Source: Brockia lithotrophica
Lineage (GTDB): Bacteria > Bacillota > Bacilli > Thermicanales > DSM-22653
Reading direction: 5' to 3'
Length of the DNA stretch: 64,000 bases
Assembly (NCBI GenBank): GCA_003050565.1
Contig: PEBW01000001.1
Location: forward strand, 62,001 to 126,000
In this document: positions 34,245-45,464 of the stretch, one piece after another
Layout: each line of letters opens with the position of its first letter
How positions within the stretch are numbered: the first letter of the stretch is position 1
The notes under the pieces: model-generated
The model's database searches: none
What the model saw: only the letters and a program-made list of their open reading frames with translations
Told to the model about the DNA's origin: nothing
Position numbers and translations under genes: made by a program

Positions 34245-35735
34245 TCAGAAAGAGGGGCTCGGATTGCCCGAGGAGGGTGCCCCGTGCTCCCGAGTTTCGA
34301 TCCCGGGCGCTTCCTCGTCGGAAATCACGCCGCGGGGAAGGGCGACGGTGAAGACCGTACCCTGACCTTCCTCGCTTACGACGGAGATCACCCCTCGGTG
34401 CGCCTCGACGAGGTGCTTCACGATCGCGAGACCGAGTCCCGTGCCACCCGATTCGCGGGAACGGGCCTTGTCGACGCGGTAAAAGCGCTCGAAAATCCGC
34501 CCGAGGTCCCGCGCCGGAATGCCTATCCCCGAATCCTCTACCGCGAAGTAGGAAAAGCGGTCGTCCTCCCACGCCTCTACGGCTACGTATCCGCGTTCTC
34601 GGTTATACTGTACCGCATTTGCCATGAGGTTGAGAACGATCTGCCTCAACCGATCGGGATCGGCCTCGACGACGAACCCTTCCGGAATTCGGTTTTCGAA
34701 CCGAAGCCCTTTCTGCGCGAAGCGGGACTCGAGCTGCACGTACGCGTCGCGAAACACCTCGACCAGGCGCACGCGGGCGAGGGACAACCTGGGCATTCGT
34801 TCGATGCGCGAGAGGTCGAGGATGTCGGAAATGAGGCGTTCCAGGCGCTCGCTCTCGCGGAGGATGATCTCGAGAAACGGACGCGCGACCTCCGGATCGC
34901 CCAGGGCTCCGTCGAGGAGCGTCTCCGCAAACCCGCGGATCGCCGTTACTGGGGTTTTGAGCTCGTGGGAGACGTTTTGCACGAACTCGCTTCGCACACG
35001 CTCCAAACGCCGGACCTCGGTCACATCGGTGGCGGCGAGGAGGACGCCGCTCCGCGTACCCTCTCCTTCCGTTCCGAGGGGCACGACGTGGGCGCGGACG
35101 ATGCGTTCTTCCGGGTAGTACATGTGAAATTCGCGCTCGCCTTCGCGCCCCGTTCGGTAGACGCCTTCCACCATCTCCACGAGGTCGAAGTTCCGAAGGA
35201 CTTCCCCATAAGGTCTTCCAAGGAGGTCCTCCAGCGGGCGGGCGACGAGGGGGGCGGCGGCCCGGTTGGCAAAGCGGAGATGTCCCCGGTCGTCGAAGAG
35301 GAAAACCGCCGTGCGCATCTCGTGGAGGATCTCGCGCAGGCGTCGTTCCTCGCGCCGAAGCTCGCGCACGTGCTCCCAAACGCGATCGAGTTCGGCGGCG
35401 AGAGGAACGAGTACGGGGTCGATCCGGTGGAGAACGTCCGAGGTCCCCTTCTCCCGCCCATCCTCCTCGGACCCGTACTGCACGTCGCGAGGATCGGCGG
35501 ACGCTCGAAGGGAAAGGCGGCGGAGTTCCCGAACGCCCGCGGAGATTCTGGAGATCCGCAGGATAAAGAAGAAAACCGAAGCGAAGACGCCGAGCCCGAC
35601 TCCCAGGGCAACCCCTCCCGAGAAGGAAGGCCATGCGGGAGCAGCGGGGAGATCCTCCAGGCAAAAGAAAAGGGCGCCGGAAATAAAAAAAAGGGCCACA
35701 CCCGTGCCCACGACGAGGACGTCCCTCTCGACCAT
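34245..35735 (-). CDS. phoR: Phosphate-regulon sensor histidine kinase PhoR
   Basis: Membrane histidine kinase of 496 residues: two helices (about 7-25 and 39-60) with a short loop between, a PAS domain (about 130-240, AVFLFDDRGHLRFANRAA), the dimerisation domain with phosphorylated H257 in NVSHELKTP, and a HATPase domain with N-box LMANAVQYNRERG, DSGIGIP and GGTGLGLAIVKHLVEAH. The near absence of an extracellular sensor matches Gram-positive PhoR forms sensing an internal signal. Begins 3 bases after phoP. The C-terminal 25 residues are an unstructured extension. Confidence 0.94.
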   Translation of the reverse strand: MVERDVLVVGTGVALFFISGALFFCLEDLPAAPAWPSFSGGVALGVGLGVFASVFFFILRISRISAGVRELRRLSLRASADPRDVQYGSEEDGREKGTSDVLHRIDPVLVPLAAELDRVWEHVRELRREERRLREILHEMRTAVFLFDDRGHLRFANRAAAPLVARPLEDLLGRPYGEVLRNFDLVEMVEGVYRTGREGEREFHMYYPEERIVRAHVVPLGTEGEGTRSGVLLAATDVTEVRRLERVRSEFVQNVSHELKTPVTAIRGFAETLLDGALGDPEVARPFLEIILRESERLERLISDILDLSRIERMPRLSLARVRLVEVFRDAYVQLESRFAQKGLRFENRIPEGFVVEADPDRLRQIVLNLMANAVQYNRERGYVAVEAWEDDRFSYFAVEDSGIGIPARDLGRIFERFYRVDKARSRESGGTGLGLAIVKHLVEAHRGVISVVSEEGQGTVFTVALPRGVISDEEAPGIETREHGAPSSGNPSPSF

Positions 35736-35738
35736 GGC

Positions 35739-36467
35739 CTACTCCCCGTCCGCGCCCGCCCGTTCCTCCGCCGCGGAGGGCGCCTCGAACTTGTAGCCGA
35801 TCCCGCGCACCGTGTGAATGTACTTGGGATTGCGCGGGTTGTCCTCGATTTTTTCCCGCAGGTGGCTCACGTGGACGTCGACGATGCGCGAGTCGCCCAC
35901 GTACTCGAAGTTCCAGATCTCTGTGACGAGCTGTTCCCGGGTGAGCGCCCGTCCCCGGTTGCGCACGAGGTAGGCGAGGAGTTCGTACTCCTTGGGGGTG
36001 AGATCCACAGGCTTCCCGAAGCGGGTGACTTCGTAGCGTTCGAGGTCGACGACGAGATCGCCGAAGTCGTAGCGCTCTCTCCCGGCGTCCCGCATTTCCT
36101 CCCGCTCCGCCCGGCGGAAGACCGCCTTGATCCGGGCGAGGACCTCGCGGACGCTGAAGGGTTTCGTGATGTAGTCGTCCGCCCCGAGCTCGAGGCCGAG
36201 CACGCGGTCCAGCTCTTCGCCCTTTGCCGTGAGGAGGAGTACGGGGAGTCGCGCGTCGCGCGCGCGGATCCGGCGGAGTACTTCGAAGCCGTCGAAGCCC
36301 GGAAGCATGACGTCGAGAAGGAGGAGGTCCGGTCGCTCGCGCTCTACGATCTTGATCGCCTCCCGCCCTTCTCCCCCCGTGAGCACCCGGTAACCTTCCC
36401 GTTCCAGGTTGAACTTGAGGAGCGTCACGATGGACGGTTCGTCGTCGACGACGAGGATCTTGCGCAC
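35739..36467 (-). CDS. phoP: Phosphate-regulon response regulator PhoP
   Basis: OmpR-family regulator of 242 residues: receiver domain with acidic pocket D8/D9, phosphorylation site D52 in LLLDVMLPG and TAKGEELDRVLGLELGADDY, then a winged helix (about 140-235) with LTPKEYELLAYLVRNRGRALTREQL and YIHTVRGIGYKFE. It should bind the TTTACA repeats upstream of pstS. The GTG at 36467 is the plausible start; AGGACG spacing is short, and the frame extends to 36557 without a better choice. A -10 like TAGAAT at 36556-36561 could be the promoter. Confidence 0.94.
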   Translation of the reverse strand: MRKILVVDDEPSIVTLLKFNLEREGYRVLTGGEGREAIKIVERERPDLLLLDVMLPGFDGFEVLRRIRARDARLPVLLLTAKGEELDRVLGLELGADDYITKPFSVREVLARIKAVFRRAEREEMRDAGRERYDFGDLVVDLERYEVTRFGKPVDLTPKEYELLAYLVRNRGRALTREQLVTEIWNFEYVGDSRIVDVHVSHLREKIEDNPRNPKYIHTVRGIGYKFEAPSAAEERAGADGE

Positions 36468-36575
36468 CGTCCTCCCCCGCCCTTTCCGTTCGCTTCCCGG
36501 ATCTTTTGGGATCCCCTTCGAAACCTCCCGCTCCGAGGAGATCCTCCTCGTCTCCATTCTACCCGAAGCGGCGGA

Positions 36576-36611
36576 AAAAGGCGAAGCCCCGAAAGCCGAG
36601 CCTTCGGGGCT
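36576..36611 (-). terminator. Intrinsic terminator after icd
   Basis: Minus-strand stem AGCCCCGAA/TTCGGGGCT (36585-36593, 36603-36611) followed by TCGCCTTTTT. It lies 49 bases after the icd stop and separates citZ-icd from phoP-phoR. Confidence 0.8.
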
Positions 36612-36659
36612 CCCTCTGAAAAAAAGAGGAGGGCAGAGCCACGCTCGAAGTGCCCGCCC

Positions 36660-37982
36660 TCAACCGCCTTCCATGTGGCGCACGAGGGCGTCGCCAAAGG
36701 CCTGCGTGCCGACGACCGTCGCGTGGTCCATATGCCGCCCGAGGTCTTGCGTGACGATGCGCGCAGCCAGCGTTCGCTCCATGGCCCGGAGGAGCACGTC
36801 GGCGGCCTCGTGCCACCCAAGGTAGCGGAGCATCATTTCGCCCGAGAGAATCACGGAGGAGGGGTTTACGACGTCCTTCCCCGCGTACTTGGGCGCCGTT
36901 CCGTGTGTCGCTTCGAAGACCGCGTGCCCCGTCTCGTAGTTGATGTTCGCACCGGGTGCCATTCCGAGGCCGCCGGCCAGAGCCGCGGCGGCATCCGAGA
37001 GGTAGTCGCCGTTGAGGTTCGTCGTGGCGAGGACGTCCATCTCTTCCGGCCGAAGGATGAGCTGTTGAAAGGCGTTGTCCGCGATGGCCTCTTTGACGAT
37101 CAGGCGCCCCGACGCCTTCGCCTCCGCCAAAAGCTCCTCGGCCGCCGCCTCACCCTTCTCCGCCTTGACGCGCTCGTATTCCCGCCAGGTGAACACGCGT
37201 TCCCCGAACTCCTCCTCGGCCACGTCGTACCCCCAGCGGCGGAACCCGCCCTCCGTAAACTTCATGATGTTCCCCTTGTGCACGAGGGTCACGCTCTTCC
37301 GGCCGTATTCCAACGCATACCGAATCGCCGCCCGCACGAGGCGCTTGGAACGCCGCTCGGAGATGGGCTTGAGGCCAAAGGCCGTCGTCCCGACGGCGAA
37401 GCGGGCGGGATCGACGCCCAGGCGCTCGCCGAGAAAGCGGAGAAGGGCTTCGGCCTCCGAAGATCCCGCGGCCCACTCGAGTCCGGCGTACACGTCCTCC
37501 GTGTTCTCGCGGAAGATCACCGTGTTCACCCGTTCGGGTCGAACGAGGGGGGAAGGGACGCCGGGGAAATGGCGCACGGGGCGGACGCAGGCGTAGAGGT
37601 CGAGGAGCTGCCTCAGGGCGACGTTCAAGGAGCGAAATCCCTCGCCTACGGGGGTGGTCAAAGGTCCCTTGATCGCCACGACGTGTTCGGCGATCGCCGC
37701 GAGGGTCTCTTCCGGGAGGTACCTCCCGACTTCGCGCAAGGCCTTCTCTCCCGCCAGGACCTCCTTCCACACGATCCGCCTGCGGTCGCCGTACGCCGTG
37801 CGCACGGCGGCGTCCAAAACCTTGCGGGCGGCCCTCCAGATCTCGGGACCGGTACCGTCGCCCTCGAGGAAGGGAATGATCGGAAAGTCGGGAACCGAGA
37901 GACGGCCGTCCTGCACGCGAATCGGTTCCCCCGAAGGAAACGAAGAAGAAGACGAGCGCCCGGAAGGGACGTCGTAGGCCAC
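36660..37982 (-). CDS. icd: NADP-dependent isocitrate dehydrogenase
   Basis: TCA-cycle enzyme converting isocitrate to 2-oxoglutarate. The 440-residue product matches Bacillus Icd almost end to end: [14 protein letters not shown], the substrate loop SLNVALRQ with the regulatory-type serine, [31 protein letters not shown] and [27 protein letters not shown]. The start is uncertain: the GTG at 37982 has no clear ribosome-binding site; homologues begin within about 10 residues of it. It follows citZ by 34 bases. In Bacillus mdh comes next; here a terminator and phoP follow. Confidence 0.94.
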   Translation of the reverse strand: MAYDVPSGRSSSSSFPSGEPIRVQDGRLSVPDFPIIPFLEGDGTGPEIWRAARKVLDAAVRTAYGDRRRIVWKEVLAGEKALREVGRYLPEETLAAIAEHVVAIKGPLTTPVGEGFRSLNVALRQLLDLYACVRPVRHFPGVPSPLVRPERVNTVIFRENTEDVYAGLEWAAGSSEAEALLRFLGERLGVDPARFAVGTTAFGLKPISERRSKRLVRAAIRYALEYGRKSVTLVHKGNIMKFTEGGFRRWGYDVAEEEFGERVFTWREYERVKAEKGEAAAEELLAEAKASGRLIVKEAIADNAFQQLILRPEEMDVLATTNLNGDYLSDAAAALAGGLGMAPGANINYETGHAVFEATHGTAPKYAGKDVVNPSSVILSGEMMLRYLGWHEAADVLLRAMERTLAARIVTQDLGRHMDHATVVGTQAFGDALVRHMEGG

Positions 37983-38016
37983 GGAGCGCGGCTGCCCGCG
38001 GTCGCGGGACAGCCGG

Positions 38017-39159
38017 TCACCTCCTTTCGCGGTCGCGCTGTTCGATGGGGACGTAGGGGACGGATACGGGACCGACGTACACTGCCCGCGGGCGAATGAG
38101 GCGGTTGTCCGCGTACTGCTCGAAGAGGTGCGCCGTCCACCCCGCCGTCCGGGCTACGGCAAACATGAGGGGGTACATCTCCTTGGGAATCCCCAGTCCG
38201 CGGTAGACGAGGGCTGCGTAGTAATCCACGTTGGGTTTGAGGCCCTTGACTTCCGCCACGTAAGCTTCGATGCGTTCGGCGAGTTCAAGCCAGACGATTT
38301 CCCCGCGTCGGGAGAGAACCTCGCGGGCGAGGGACCGAAGGAGGGGGGTGCGGGGATCGCCGCGTTTGTAGACGCGGTGGCCGAAGCCCATGATCCGCTC
38401 CTTGCGCGCGAGCTTGTCCGCGACGTACCGCATCCAATCGCCTTCGGGGCCAATCTCTTCGAGCATCGTCATCACGCCCTCGTTGGCGCCCCCATGCAGG
38501 GGACCCTTGAGGGCGCCGACGGCCGCGACGATCGCCGAGTACATGTCCGACAGCGTCGAGGCCACCGAACGGGCGACGAAGGTGGAGGCGTTGAGCTCGT
38601 GGTCTGCGTGCAGGAGGAAGGTGCGGTCGAGGACGCGGACGTCCTCTTCGGGAGGTTCTTCTCCCCGAAAGGCGCGGAGAAACGCGCGCGCCAACTTCCC
38701 GTCACCCGCCGCATCCCTGACCGCCGCCTCGACGTCTTCTCCCGCCCGGTGGCGGCCGACAGCCGCCGCAAACAAGGGCATGCGGGCCACGAGGCGTAGG
38801 GCGACGGTGCGCCGGGCCTCGGGCGTACGTCTTTCCGCGTCTTCGTCGAGAAGGGAGGCCGCGTCGACGAGCGCCCGCAAGAGGGACATGGGCGGAGCCG
38901 TGCGGGGAAGGCGTGCGAGAAACTCGTAAAGTTCCGTGGGGACGTGGGCCTCCCCCGCCAGGCGCTCTCGAAAGGCGGCGAGCTCTTCCGCCGTAGGAAG
39001 TCGGCCTTCCCAGAGGAGGAAAATGACTTCTTCGTGCGTCGAGTGTGCGAAGAGGTCCTCGACGGCGATGCCCCGATAGAAGAGGCGCTCGTCGGTGATC
39101 TGGGTCACGCCGGATGTCGCCGCCACGACCCCGTCGAGCCCGCGGAGGACGTGCGCCAC
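38017..39159 (-). CDS. citZ: Citrate synthase
   Basis: Condenses acetyl-CoA and oxaloacetate. The 380-residue product is of the short Gram-positive type with a conserved [15 protein letters not shown] start, [17 protein letters not shown], the catalytic His in [21 protein letters not shown] and the distal Asp region. The start is the GTG at 39159, with GGGGGTGG upstream; longer reading to 39333 is not supported. First gene of citZ-icd. A 2-methylcitrate synthase role is possible in principle, but the icd context favours citrate synthase. Confidence 0.93.
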   Translation of the reverse strand: MAHVLRGLDGVVAATSGVTQITDERLFYRGIAVEDLFAHSTHEEVIFLLWEGRLPTAEELAAFRERLAGEAHVPTELYEFLARLPRTAPPMSLLRALVDAASLLDEDAERRTPEARRTVALRLVARMPLFAAAVGRHRAGEDVEAAVRDAAGDGKLARAFLRAFRGEEPPEEDVRVLDRTFLLHADHELNASTFVARSVASTLSDMYSAIVAAVGALKGPLHGGANEGVMTMLEEIGPEGDWMRYVADKLARKERIMGFGHRVYKRGDPRTPLLRSLAREVLSRRGEIVWLELAERIEAYVAEVKGLKPNVDYYAALVYRGLGIPKEMYPLMFAVARTAGWTAHLFEQYADNRLIRPRAVYVGPVSVPYVPIEQRDRERR

Positions 39160-39357
39160 GCTTCCACCCCCCGGTCGAACTTCTCCCCGCCCGCACGGAG
39201 TGGAAAAGAGCGGGGTTCTCTCCCTTCCGTGCGCCCCTCGGCTGCTCGCGCGGGGCGCCCAAATTTCGAACGACCTCACCCGGAACGAGCGGGGATGAGG
39301 AATAGGATAGCGCATCGGAGGAGGCAGAGCCAAATCTCAGACGGACGAACCCTTCCC

Positions 39358-39405
39358 CGCCGCACACACCTCTCGCCGCACACACCTCTCGCCGCACGCA
39401 CCTCC
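39358..39405 (+). repeat. Three tandem 16-base repeats before citZ
   Basis: CGCCGCACACACCTCT occurs twice exactly (39358-39373, 39374-39389) and once with two changes (39390-39405). The array lies in the 292-base gap between the pyk stop and the citZ start, about 50 bases after pyk. Upstream of citZ a weak promoter-like TTGGCT...TATCCT (minus strand, about 39305-39335) is the only other signal I see there. Confidence 0.75.
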
Positions 39406-39451
39406 CGCCGCGCGGCTTCCCCTCGGCCGCGCATCGCTTCCGGAGCGGAGC

Positions 39452-41206
39452 CTACAAGACCTTCGCGTACCCGGCGTAAATCCGGCCTTCCCGCACGTCC
39501 ACGGTGAGCTCCATCCCCGTCCGCACCTTTTCCGTGATCCGCTCCACCCCCACGACCGCCGGAATCCCGAGACTCAGGGCGGCCACCGCCGCCTGCGAAG
39601 TCATCCCCCCTTCTTCGGCGACGACGGCGCGGGCGTTGCGCAGGTACGGGACGTCCTCTTCCGAGACGTGGGAGGTGACGTAGACGTACGGCTCTTCGGG
39701 GAGGGGGAGGTCTTCGCCCGGACGGCGGACGAAGGCGCGGGCCGTGACCACGCCCTCCCCGATCCCGAGCCCGCGGCCCACGACGTCTCCGACGACGTGG
39801 ACCTTGAGGAGGTTCGTGTTTCCCGCCTCGCGAACGGGAATCCCCGCCGTGAGGACGACGAGGTCGCCGCGGGAGATGAACCCACGTTCGAGGGAGGTGG
39901 CGATGGCCTGCTCGAGAACCGCCTCGATCGTCTCCCCGGGGTCCGCCACGAAGGGAAAGACGCCCCAGACGAGGCGCAACCTGCGGGCGACTCGCGGGTT
40001 GGGTGTGAAGGCGACGATGGGGCGGTGGGGACGACATCGGGCGATGTTGCGCGCCGTGTAGCCGCTCTCCGTGGGGGTGAGGATCGCCCGCGCGCCGAGG
40101 GATTCCGCCACCTCCGCCACCGCCCGGCTCAGGACGGCGGTGTGCGTCACCTCGGCATCGATCCCTCGGGCCCGCCGGTAGAGCTCCGCACCGAAGTGCT
40201 CCTCCGTCCGGAGGGCGATCTGCGCCATCGTGCGCACCGCCTGCACGGGGTAACGGCCCACAGCCGTCTCTCCGGAGAGCATCACGGCATCCGTGCCGTC
40301 GAGGATCGCGTTGGCGATGTCGCTCGCCTCGGCCCGCGTCGGCCGCGGGTTCTCGATCATGGAGTTTAGCATCTGTGTTGCCGTAATCACCGGCTTCCCC
40401 GCCCGGTGACCCATGGCGATCAGGCGCTTTTGGATGAAGGGGACGTCCTCTACGGGGATCTCCACGCCGAGGTCGCCGCGGGCGACCATGATCCCGTCGC
40501 TTACGGCGAGGATCTCCTCGGCGTTTTCCACCCCTTCCTCGTTTTCGATCTTGGCGATGATCGGTATCTCCCGTCCTTCCGCTTCGAGGATGCGCCGGAT
40601 GGCGTACACGTCCTCGGCCCGGCGGACGAAGGACGCCGCGATGAAGTCGAAGTCGTGGGCGATGGCAAAGCGGAGGTCGGCCTCGTCGCGTTCCGTGAGG
40701 CTCGGAAGGGGGAGTCGAACTCCGGGGACGTTTACGCTCTTCCGCTCGCCGAGGAGGCCGCCGTTTTCCACGCGGGCGAGGATCTCCCCAGGCCGGACTT
40801 CTTCGACGCGGAGGCCGATGAGCCCGTCGTCGAGGAGGATCCGCGTTCCCGGTGCGACGTGGCGCCAGAGGTCGGCGTAGCTGAGGGAGATGCGCGTGGC
40901 GTCGCCCGACACGTCCTCCGCGACGAGATAGACGCGCGCCCCTTCCACCAGGCGGACCGGCTTTTCCTTGAGCCGGCCGGTGCGAATTTCCGGACCCTTC
41001 GTGTCGAGGAGGAGTGCAACGTCTTCGGAGATGCTCCGGACGAGGCGCACGCGGCGCGCGTGCTCTTCGTGATCGCCGTGGGAAAAGTTGAAGCGGAGCA
41101 CGTCGCAGCCCGCATCGAGGATGCCGCGCAGGACTTCGGGATCGTCCGTCGCGGGACCCAAGGTGCAGACGATCTTCGTCATCCGCCGCAGGTATCCCTC
41201 GGACAT
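39452..41206 (-). CDS. pyk: Pyruvate kinase with C-terminal PEP-utilising-like domain
   Basis: Final enzyme of glycolysis. The 584-residue product has the TIM barrel and B domain (KIVCTLGPATDD at 10-21, IIAKIENEEGVENAEEI, VARGDLGVEIP, TATQMLNSMIENPRPTRAE) and the Bacillus-type extra C-terminal domain (about 480-584; GGMTSQAAVAALSLGIPAVVG), related to the phosphohistidine domain of PEP-using enzymes. ATG at 41206, with GAGGGGTGGG upstream, 14 bases after pfkA. It is the last gene of the dnaE-pyk operon. Confidence 0.96.
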   Translation of the reverse strand: MSEGYLRRMTKIVCTLGPATDDPEVLRGILDAGCDVLRFNFSHGDHEEHARRVRLVRSISEDVALLLDTKGPEIRTGRLKEKPVRLVEGARVYLVAEDVSGDATRISLSYADLWRHVAPGTRILLDDGLIGLRVEEVRPGEILARVENGGLLGERKSVNVPGVRLPLPSLTERDEADLRFAIAHDFDFIAASFVRRAEDVYAIRRILEAEGREIPIIAKIENEEGVENAEEILAVSDGIMVARGDLGVEIPVEDVPFIQKRLIAMGHRAGKPVITATQMLNSMIENPRPTRAEASDIANAILDGTDAVMLSGETAVGRYPVQAVRTMAQIALRTEEHFGAELYRRARGIDAEVTHTAVLSRAVAEVAESLGARAILTPTESGYTARNIARCRPHRPIVAFTPNPRVARRLRLVWGVFPFVADPGETIEAVLEQAIATSLERGFISRGDLVVLTAGIPVREAGNTNLLKVHVVGDVVGRGLGIGEGVVTARAFVRRPGEDLPLPEEPYVYVTSHVSEEDVPYLRNARAVVAEEGGMTSQAAVAALSLGIPAVVGVERITEKVRTGMELTVDVREGRIYAGYAKVL

Positions 41207-41220
41207 GGATTTCCCACCCC

Positions 41221-42192
<972 letters not shown>

Positions 42193-42216
42193 TCAGCTCC
42201 GCCTTTCATCGAGAGG

Positions 42217-43221
42217 CTACGCCTCTCCCTCTTCCTCCGCCTCTTCGCCGCCGTCCACGGAGGAGAGGAGCGAGGAAAAGCGCCCCACGCTCCGAAGGCG
42301 GCGGTACCGCCGCTCCACGAGTTCTTCTGGAGACAGGGGGAGGAGCTCTTCCAAGGCGAGGCGGAGGAATCGCCGGATCTCCCCGTAGACTGCCGCGGGA
42401 TCCTTGTGCGCACCCCCCAGAGGCTCGGGCACGACGGCGTCGATCACGCCGAGATCCTGCAAGTCCCGCGCCGTGAGCTTCAATGCCGCTGCCGCCCTCG
42501 GCGCCTCCTTGGCATCGCGCCAGAGGAGGGCGGCCGCGCCTTCGGGAGCGATCACGGTAAACCAGGCGTATTCGAGCATGTACAGGCGGTCGGCGACGGC
42601 CAGGGCGAGGGCCCCGCCGGAAGCTCCTTCGCCTACGACGAAGGTGACGACGGGGACGCGGAGGCCGGCCATCGCCCACAGGTTTTCCGCGATCGCCAGC
42701 CCTTGGCCCCGCTCTTCCGCGCCTTTCCCGGGGTACGCACCCGGCGTGTTCACGAAGGTGACCACGGGGCGGCCGAACTTTTCCGCCTGGCGCATGAGGC
42801 GAAGGGCCTTGCGGTTTCCCTCCGGATGCGGCATCCCGAAGTTCCGACGGATCTGCTCTTCCGTAGTCTTTCCCTTTTGATGCCCGATTACGGTCACGGG
42901 AAGACCTTCGAAGAGCGCGATCCCGCCGACGACGGCCGGATCGTCTCCGTACAGGCGATCTCCGTGGAGCTCAAAAAAGTCCTCGAAGACGTGTTCGACG
43001 ATCTCCAGCGTCGTCGGCCGTTCCGGATGGCGCGCCACGAGTACGCGTTCCCACGGACCGAGGTTCCGGTACAGCTCTTCGGCGAGGGCGCGCGCCCGCG
43101 CTTCCAGGCGCTCGATTTCGTCGTGCAGGTCGATCCCTTTCTCCGCCATGAAGGCCTTGAGCTCGCGGATCTTGAGTTCCAGGTCGAGAAGGGGCCGTTC
43201 AAACGGGAGTTCACCGGCCAC
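42217..43221 (-). CDS. accA: Acetyl-CoA carboxylase carboxyltransferase, alpha subunit
   Basis: With AccD forms the carboxyltransferase that makes malonyl-CoA for fatty acids. The 334-residue product has [59 protein letters not shown] and the oxyanion block [14 protein letters not shown], ending with an acidic tail ([11 protein letters not shown]). The preferred start is the GTG at 43221, with AAAGGAGG 7 bases upstream; it overlaps accD by 11 bases. Confidence 0.96.
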   Translation of the reverse strand: MAGELPFERPLLDLELKIRELKAFMAEKGIDLHDEIERLEARARALAEELYRNLGPWERVLVARHPERPTTLEIVEHVFEDFFELHGDRLYGDDPAVVGGIALFEGLPVTVIGHQKGKTTEEQIRRNFGMPHPEGNRKALRLMRQAEKFGRPVVTFVNTPGAYPGKGAEERGQGLAIAENLWAMAGLRVPVVTFVVGEGASGGALALAVADRLYMLEYAWFTVIAPEGAAALLWRDAKEAPRAAAALKLTARDLQDLGVIDAVVPEPLGGAHKDPAAVYGEIRRFLRLALEELLPLSPEELVERRYRRLRSVGRFSSLLSSVDGGEEAEEEGEA

Positions 43222-44161
43222 CACCGACCCTCCTTTCCGCGGCGTGCAAGCGCAAGAGCTTGGCGAGCGTGGGACGCATGTCTCTCCGGGGGACGATGCC
43301 GTCGAGCTGCCCGTGGGCGAAGAGAAACTCCGCCGTCTGGAAGTCCGGGGGCAGTTTTTCCCGGATCGTCTGCTCGATGATCCGCCGCCCCGTAAAGCCG
43401 ATAAGCGCCCCGGGTTCCGCCAAGAGGATGTCCCCCAGGCCCGCAAAGCTCGCGAGGACGCCCCCCGTCGTAGGGTGGGTGAAGACGCTCACGAAGAGGA
43501 CACCCGCGTCCGCGAGGCGGCGCACCGCAGCGGCGGTCTTGGCCATCTGCATGAGGCTCAAGATCCCCTCCTGCATGCGGGCTCCGCCGGATGCGGCAAA
43601 GAGGACGAGCGGATACCGCTTTGCCCGCGCCATCTCCGCCGCCCTTGCGACCTTTTCCCCGACGACGGACCCCATGCTCCCCATGATGAAGCGCCCGTCC
43701 ATGACCGCGGCGACCACGGGAAAGCCCTCGATCGTCCCTTCTCCCGTGACGACGGCTTCCGTGAGGCCGGTCCGCTCCTGGGCCTCCGCGAGTTTCTCCC
43801 GGTACCCCGGGAACGCGAGGGGGTCTTCGCTCACGAGGTCGCGGTCGTACTCGAAGATATGCCCCCCGTCGAAGGTGATTGCGATGCGCTCCGGCGCGGA
43901 GAGGGGGAAGTGATAGCCGCAGCGCGGGCACACCTTGAAGTTCGCCTCGAGTTCCTTGCGGTAGAGGATGGCACCGCACGAGGGGCACTTTTCCACGAGC
44001 CCCTCGGGGATGTCCTTGGTCTGCCGCGCAGCCGTTGGAGCTTCGTCCGCCTTGCGGCCGCCCGTTCCCCCGCGCGACTCCGCCCCCGCCTCGCGACGCC
44101 GGGTGGGTAGGCCTTCCCCCTCTCGCTTCCCTTTTTTGCCGAACAGATCGCGCCAGCGCAC
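43211..44161 (-). CDS. accD: Acetyl-CoA carboxylase carboxyltransferase, beta subunit
   Basis: Zinc-containing partner of AccA. The 316-residue product has an N-terminal Lys/Arg/Gly-rich stretch of about 50 residues, the C4 zinc finger [17 protein letters not shown] then VCPRCG, and the crotonase fold with [22 protein letters not shown] and [26 protein letters not shown] (given here in two shorter parts: [25 protein letters not shown]). The start is the GTG at 44161, with GGAGGGGG upstream, 13 bases after the malic enzyme stop. Confidence 0.96.
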   Translation of the reverse strand: MRWRDLFGKKGKREGEGLPTRRREAGAESRGGTGGRKADEAPTAARQTKDIPEGLVEKCPSCGAILYRKELEANFKVCPRCGYHFPLSAPERIAITFDGGHIFEYDRDLVSEDPLAFPGYREKLAEAQERTGLTEAVVTGEGTIEGFPVVAAVMDGRFIMGSMGSVVGEKVARAAEMARAKRYPLVLFAASGGARMQEGILSLMQMAKTAAAVRRLADAGVLFVSVFTHPTTGGVLASFAGLGDILLAEPGALIGFTGRRIIEQTIREKLPPDFQTAEFLFAHGQLDGIVPRRDMRPTLAKLLRLHAAERRVGGGR

Positions 44162-44174
44162 GGCTCCCCCTCCT

Positions 44175-45464
44175 CTACTCTCCCGCCGATTCCCCGAAGC
44201 GCCGGCCGAGCTCCGCAAAGCGCCGCGCTTCCGCCTCGACCTCCTCCGGACTTCGGAGAAGGCGGGCGACCCCTTCCTCCAAAGCCGCTCGGGCGACAGC
44301 GGCGGCCACGCGGGGGACGACATCGGGATGGAATACGGAAGGGAGGATCGTTTCCGGCGAAATGCCCTCCGTCCGGGCGACGGCGTAAATGGCGTGGGCG
44401 GCGGCACGCTTCATCCCCGGGGTGACCCGCCGCGCCTGTACGCTCAAGGCCCCGCGGAAGACCCCGGGAAAGGCGAGGACGTTGTTCACCTGGTTGGGAA
44501 AATCCGAGCGGCCCGTCGCCACGATTGCCGCCCCGGCGGCGCGTGCCGCATCGGGCAAGATCTCCGGGTCGGGATTGGACAAGGCGAAGACGATCGCCGG
44601 CGGCCGCATCGTCCGCACCATCTCCGGCGAGAGGAGCCCTCCGCGGGCGACGCCGACGAACACGTCGGCGCCGGCGAGCGCCTCGGCGAGCCCCCCTTCT
44701 TCGCCGCCCGGGTTCGTTCGTTCCGCCAGCCGGCGTTTGTAGGCGTCGAGGTCGCCCCGCTTCGGGGAGAGGATACCCCGGCGATCGAGGATGCGCACCT
44801 CGCCCGCACCTTCGGCGAGGAGGAGTTCCGCCACGGCGCTCCCCGCCGCGCCGGCTCCGGCGACGACGATGCGCAGGTCGGAGAGCGCCTTCCCTACGAC
44901 TTCGAGCGCCCCCAGGAGGGCGGCGAGGACGACGATGGCCGTGCCGTGCTGGTCGTCGTGAAAGACGGGGATGTCGAGGGAGCCTACGAGCTCCTCCTCC
45001 ACGGCAAAGCACCGCGGAGCGGCGATGTCTTCGAGGTTGATCCCGCCAAAGGAGGGGGCGAGTCCCCGGACGATCTCGACGAGTACCTCGGATGTGGGAG
45101 CCCGTACGACCAGGGGAACGGCGTCGATCCCCGCAAACCGCTTGAAGAGGAGGGCCTTCCCTTCCATCACGGGAAGCGCCGCCTCGGGGCCCACGTCCCC
45201 GAGGCCGAGGACGGCCGTGCCGTCGGATACGACGGCCACGAGGTTTCCGCGGGAGGTGAGCTCCCATACCTCGTCGGGCGCATGGGCGATGCGGCGGACG
45301 GGTTCGGCGACGCCGGGAGTGTAGGCAAGGCTCAAATCGCGGGAATTCCGGAGGGGCACCCTCGGGTACACGCCCCACTTCCCCCGCGCCTCGCGGTGCA
45401 GGCGCACCGCCTCCGAATCCCCTTCCTTCCCCCGGGCCGCCTTACGTCCGTGGGATTCCGTCAT
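44175..45464 (-). CDS. Malic enzyme (malate to pyruvate, YtsJ-like)
   Basis: Oxidative decarboxylation of malate with NAD(P), supplying pyruvate and, in the NADP form, NADPH for the adjacent fatty-acid genes. The 429-residue product has catalytic Tyr in [10 protein letters not shown], catalytic Lys in [14 protein letters not shown], metal-binding [15 protein letters not shown] and the nucleotide loop [11 protein letters not shown]. It corresponds to Bacillus ytsJ by position between dnaE and accD. It lacks the phosphotransacetylase domain of larger MaeB forms. The ATG abuts the dnaE stop (TAGATG). NADP preference is inferred. Confidence 0.93.
   Translation of the reverse strand: MTESHGRKAARGKEGDSEAVRLHREARGKWGVYPRVPLRNSRDLSLAYTPGVAEPVRRIAHAPDEVWELTSRGNLVAVVSDGTAVLGLGDVGPEAALPVMEGKALLFKRFAGIDAVPLVVRAPTSEVLVEIVRGLAPSFGGINLEDIAAPRCFAVEEELVGSLDIPVFHDDQHGTAIVVLAALLGALEVVGKALSDLRIVVAGAGAAGSAVAELLLAEGAGEVRILDRRGILSPKRGDLDAYKRRLAERTNPGGEEGGLAEALAGADVFVGVARGGLLSPEMVRTMRPPAIVFALSNPDPEILPDAARAAGAAIVATGRSDFPNQVNNVLAFPGVFRGALSVQARRVTPGMKRAAAHAIYAVARTEGISPETILPSVFHPDVVPRVAAAVARAALEEGVARLLRSPEEVEAEARRFAELGRRFGESAGE

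Noticed and set aside
33672-38099. A 1475-codon open frame on the plus strand
   Set aside because: It lies opposite phoU, phoR, phoP and icd, all with clear family motifs. Stop-free antisense frames are expected at this GC content; its translation shows no recognisable domain.
39358-39405. Short CRISPR-like array
   Set aside because: The 16-base units abut without spacers and there are no cas genes.
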